A stretch of DNA of 64,000 nucleotides from Sphingobacteriales bacterium 39-19 (GTDB lineage Bacteria > Bacteroidota > Bacteroidia > Chitinophagales > Chitinophagaceae), in NCBI GenBank assembly GCA_001898465.1, contig MKTX01000017.1, forward strand, positions 259,038 through 323,037, written 5' to 3'. The position numbers were made by a program, and so were the translations under genes. Below the pieces are notes generated by a model that saw nothing but the letters and a program-made list of their open reading frames with translations, was not told where the DNA came from and searched no databases. Below, piece after piece: positions 63,001 through 64,000 of this stretch (positions are counted from its first letter, which is position 1; each line of letters begins with the position of its first letter).

Positions 63001-64000
63001 GTGGCCTGCACCGCAACCGGTGTAGACCGGCAGGCGCTCATATTACCGGTTAAAGTAAATTGCGGCCTTAATGACAGGATCCCGTTTGCCGTTGTCTGGC
63101 TGCACATATCTGCCGGGGTAAGGTCATTGCCTACATAATAGGCACAGGATAAATAGGCGGTAGCATCTACCAATACAGGATTGGTAATTCCGCCACTATT
63201 ATTATTACTCCAGCAAATTTTAATGAGTATGTTTTGAATGCCATCCCAGGTAAAAGGGCTTGAAAAAATAAAATTGTTTTTTCCCTGTACCGGGGTGTAT
63301 ACCGGTTGTGAAAACACATTGGTAAAAGCAGGATTCTGCAAGCCACCGCTCATATCCGCTACATTGGTACCGGCTAATGAAACCGATAAACCCGTATAAG
63401 ATTGATTGGATAAAACGGGCACATAAAAACTCAATTCGGTAATATTACCGCTGCGTAAACCGGCATTCAGCAATTCAGATGCTTTTATGAGATACTGGCT
63501 TTGCTGGCCACCAAATACATGGAACAAAGGAGATTCATAACCCTGGCCAATGCTGTTACCGGTACCCAATGTAACCTGCCCTGCCTGGTCTGCTTCGGCC
63601 GTTGCATAATAGGTGGCAGCGCTCGATAAAGTGGGTGTTGTATAAGTTTCGCCAAGGCCCACCAGGTTACCCCCTGCTGCGGCATCGTACCAGCTAATTA
63701 AAGAGCCCGCCGAAGCCGCTGCCGTTAAAGTAAGAGTCCCCAGTCCGCATTTTTCGGCCCCGGTCGTATTGGTAATGCTGGCATTATAAAAAGGGATTGT
63801 TACACTGCTGCTCCCGCCGCAACCACTGGCCACATCTGTTACCTGCACCGTATAGGTGGCGGTAGCGGTAAGATTAGTTACCAGGGGATTTTCAATATTC
63901 GCATTGCTTAAGCCGGCTGCCGGGCTCCAGGTATAACTTACCACTGAGGGTATAAATTTCCAGGCTTCCGGGCTGGTAATATTCCAGTTACCAATATTGC
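60021..64000 (-). CDS. Large T9SS-sorted surface protein, partial (5' end beyond the window)
   Basis: At least 1,326 residues are in the window. The frame stays open to base 64000, and the GTG at 63944 has no signal peptide and falls in the middle of an Ig-like domain (residues before it read NITSPEAWKF), so the true start lies outside. Visible domains: Ig-like repeats (VVSYTWSPAAGLSNANIENPLV), jelly-roll-like segments (NFETFPSPNF), a G8-like stretch, a 450-residue module shared with the protein at 14.4-23.1 kb (FIVERYVNSGRKWRFLSVP), and a C-terminal T9SS type A sorting domain (FHLFPNPVKDKNVML). Confidence 0.88.
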   Translation of the reverse strand, partial: NIGNWNITSPEAWKFIPSVVSYTWSPAAGLSNANIENPLVTNLTATATYTVQVTDVASGCGGSSSVTIPFYNASITNTTGAEKCGLGTLTLTAAASAGSLISWYDAAAGGNLVGLGETYTTPTLSSAATYYATAEADQAGQVTLGTGNSIGQGYESPLFHVFGGQQSQYLIKASELLNAGLRSGNITELSFYVPVLSNQSYTGLSVSLAGTNVADMSGGLQNPAFTNVFSQPVYTPVQGKNNFIFSSPFTWDGIQNILIKICWSNNNSGGITNPVLVDATAYLSCAYYVGNDLTPADMCSQTTANGILSLRPQFTLTGNMSACRSTPVAVQATINPQPSELGLDPHSYIVCSGTPQALVIPGAKYITGSFHSIFTDNFETFPSPNFVASGSKIIPTASTGYYASGSQAVWLKYIDGATNLTSNNNAYVMQNNFDMSSYGAAQLSFSHICGLEDPVNAFDAGYVQYSNDGGLSWYNFADSTYLGSGSLVTTVNGAPVTGVVFSSKSYPEWAAAFYSTSATPGTAPATDMWKQELIQIPAFAMTSQFKLRFVITNDAAVAYYGWLIDNIQIKAYSLAQAPVTWSPNGIGSGLFTDAAGTLPYFGTPAVTVYAQPSAPTTYTVQSSVGGACGVQDTAYVQIKPSNTWLGLNTVWTDPQNWCPDVPSPASDILIPAGVEFYPVITNTVPTVHNITIQPLAELAIEDGGVFNVYGNFVNMGTVTNDGTISLRGSQAQLFPGKTGTLAAMNILEIANTAGGVKLDTSVYVTGELKPTSGVLNLDNYDFTLKSLSYTTARVSALGSTANFIYGDGRFIVERYVNSGRKWRFLSVPVVGDQTIHQAWQESALNTLDDPRPGYGTQVTSGISPLPPQFDFLSPGGPGIKHWDALIQGYRGETSTLLPIASDYGYMLFVRGNRLSNQSQTAPSPTTLRTRGKLMIRTKTVSFTGMLPEHFLSIGNPYASAINLKQVTRSNVAPFYYVWDPFLASSPSGGAYGLGAFQLYSLNTSTGNYEIFPGNGSYGPPNSVDNKIESGAAFFVKTIASGNASVSFTEASKTDSSRPVFRQEPIHKGIMMFLQAADAAGDYFTLDGAKIDLDASYHNEVDEYDAQKMMNTGENIFILQQDRKLILERHGLFNLEDTVFIQTSNVKYRSYRLGIQLGDLQNPLLTAWLVDRYTQSEIALAGNEMTNYDYIINNTGSATPNRFIIIFKKQKRNPFMPTVITAKEKSALHANIKMNDTGAKMSFHLFPNPVKDKNVMLKVYTSSNGMAQWQLLTADGQLQMQQNLFLNAGDMVYPVTLKSGLVPGHYQLKFRFPNGVIKTSTLQIVP

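Noticed and set aside
63944..63946. GTG as the real start of the second T9SS protein
   Set aside because: The frame stays open to the window edge, upstream residues continue the same domain, and no signal peptide follows the GTG.

Overview
The window looks like a chromosomal segment of a Bacteroidota bacterium, most likely of the Chitinophagaceae type (inference). The reasons are two very large surface proteins with type IX secretion (T9SS) C-terminal sorting domains, lipoproteins with Bacteroidota-like lipoboxes, several TAnnTTTG promoter elements, few Shine-Dalgarno sequences, an IS407-group IS3 element, and a cbb3 oxidase whose CcoN and CcoO are fused. No rRNA, tRNA or CRISPR array was seen.

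Layout. 1-400: two and a bit copies of a 129-bp palindrome-rich repeat. 0.5-14 kb: mixed housekeeping genes (UbiA-type prenyltransferase, DoxX, L-serine dehydratase, FKBP lipoprotein, HU/SPOR-like protein, YhhN, CbpA-CbpM chaperone pair, methyltransferase, Gdx/SugE exporter, LysE transporter, HAD hydrolase, class I aldolase, NYN/OST-HTH protein, DUF1398). 14.4-23.1 kb: one 2,894-residue T9SS surface protein. 23.2-30 kb: an accessory region. 29.8-32.4 kb: a three-gene ABC importer. 32.5-37.5 kb: beta-helix lipoprotein, methyltransferase, Ca2+-type P-ATPase. 37.6-47.7 kb: a stress and low-oxygen block (OsmC, DUF2892, DUF302, DUF4399, cupin, stomatin, DUF488, UspA, aconitase, two AhpD-like proteins, SDR, HPF, a degenerate RIC-like protein). 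47.8-59.4 kb: a PAS histidine kinase, a complete cbb3 oxidase locus (ccoS-ccoNO-ccoQ-ccoP-ccoG-fixH-TauE plus ccoI) and a REC-CRP fusion regulator. 60.0-64.0 kb: a second T9SS protein, cut off by the window edge.

The most unusual part is 23.2-29.95 kb. Five unrelated genes, all on the minus strand, are separated by imperfect inverted-repeat elements, mostly 200-215 bp. The elements begin (Y)AACGGCCGGG-like and end GTTA-like. In the clearest cases a gene is bracketed by 15-nt complementary arms of its own. This resembles an integron-type cassette array without an integrase (CALIN-like), but the elements are longer than typical attC sites and fit the consensus poorly. The array is bracketed by a roughly 485-bp direct duplication carrying the promoter and first codons of the ABC substrate-binding gene; one copy is a truncated pseudogene. 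An IS3-family element with a perfect 4-bp target duplication has landed on the stop codon of the first cassette gene. One cassette encodes five pentatricopeptide-like repeats, which are rare in bacteria.

A second coherent story is oxygen control. FNR-type TGAT-N4-ATCA sites, exact or with one mismatch, lie upstream of the HPF gene, the RIC-like gene, the ccoS-ccoNO operon, and between ccoI and the REC-CRP regulator. That regulator lacks the cysteines of an Fe-S FNR, so sensing may come through phosphorylation, perhaps by the kinase at 47.8 kb (inference).
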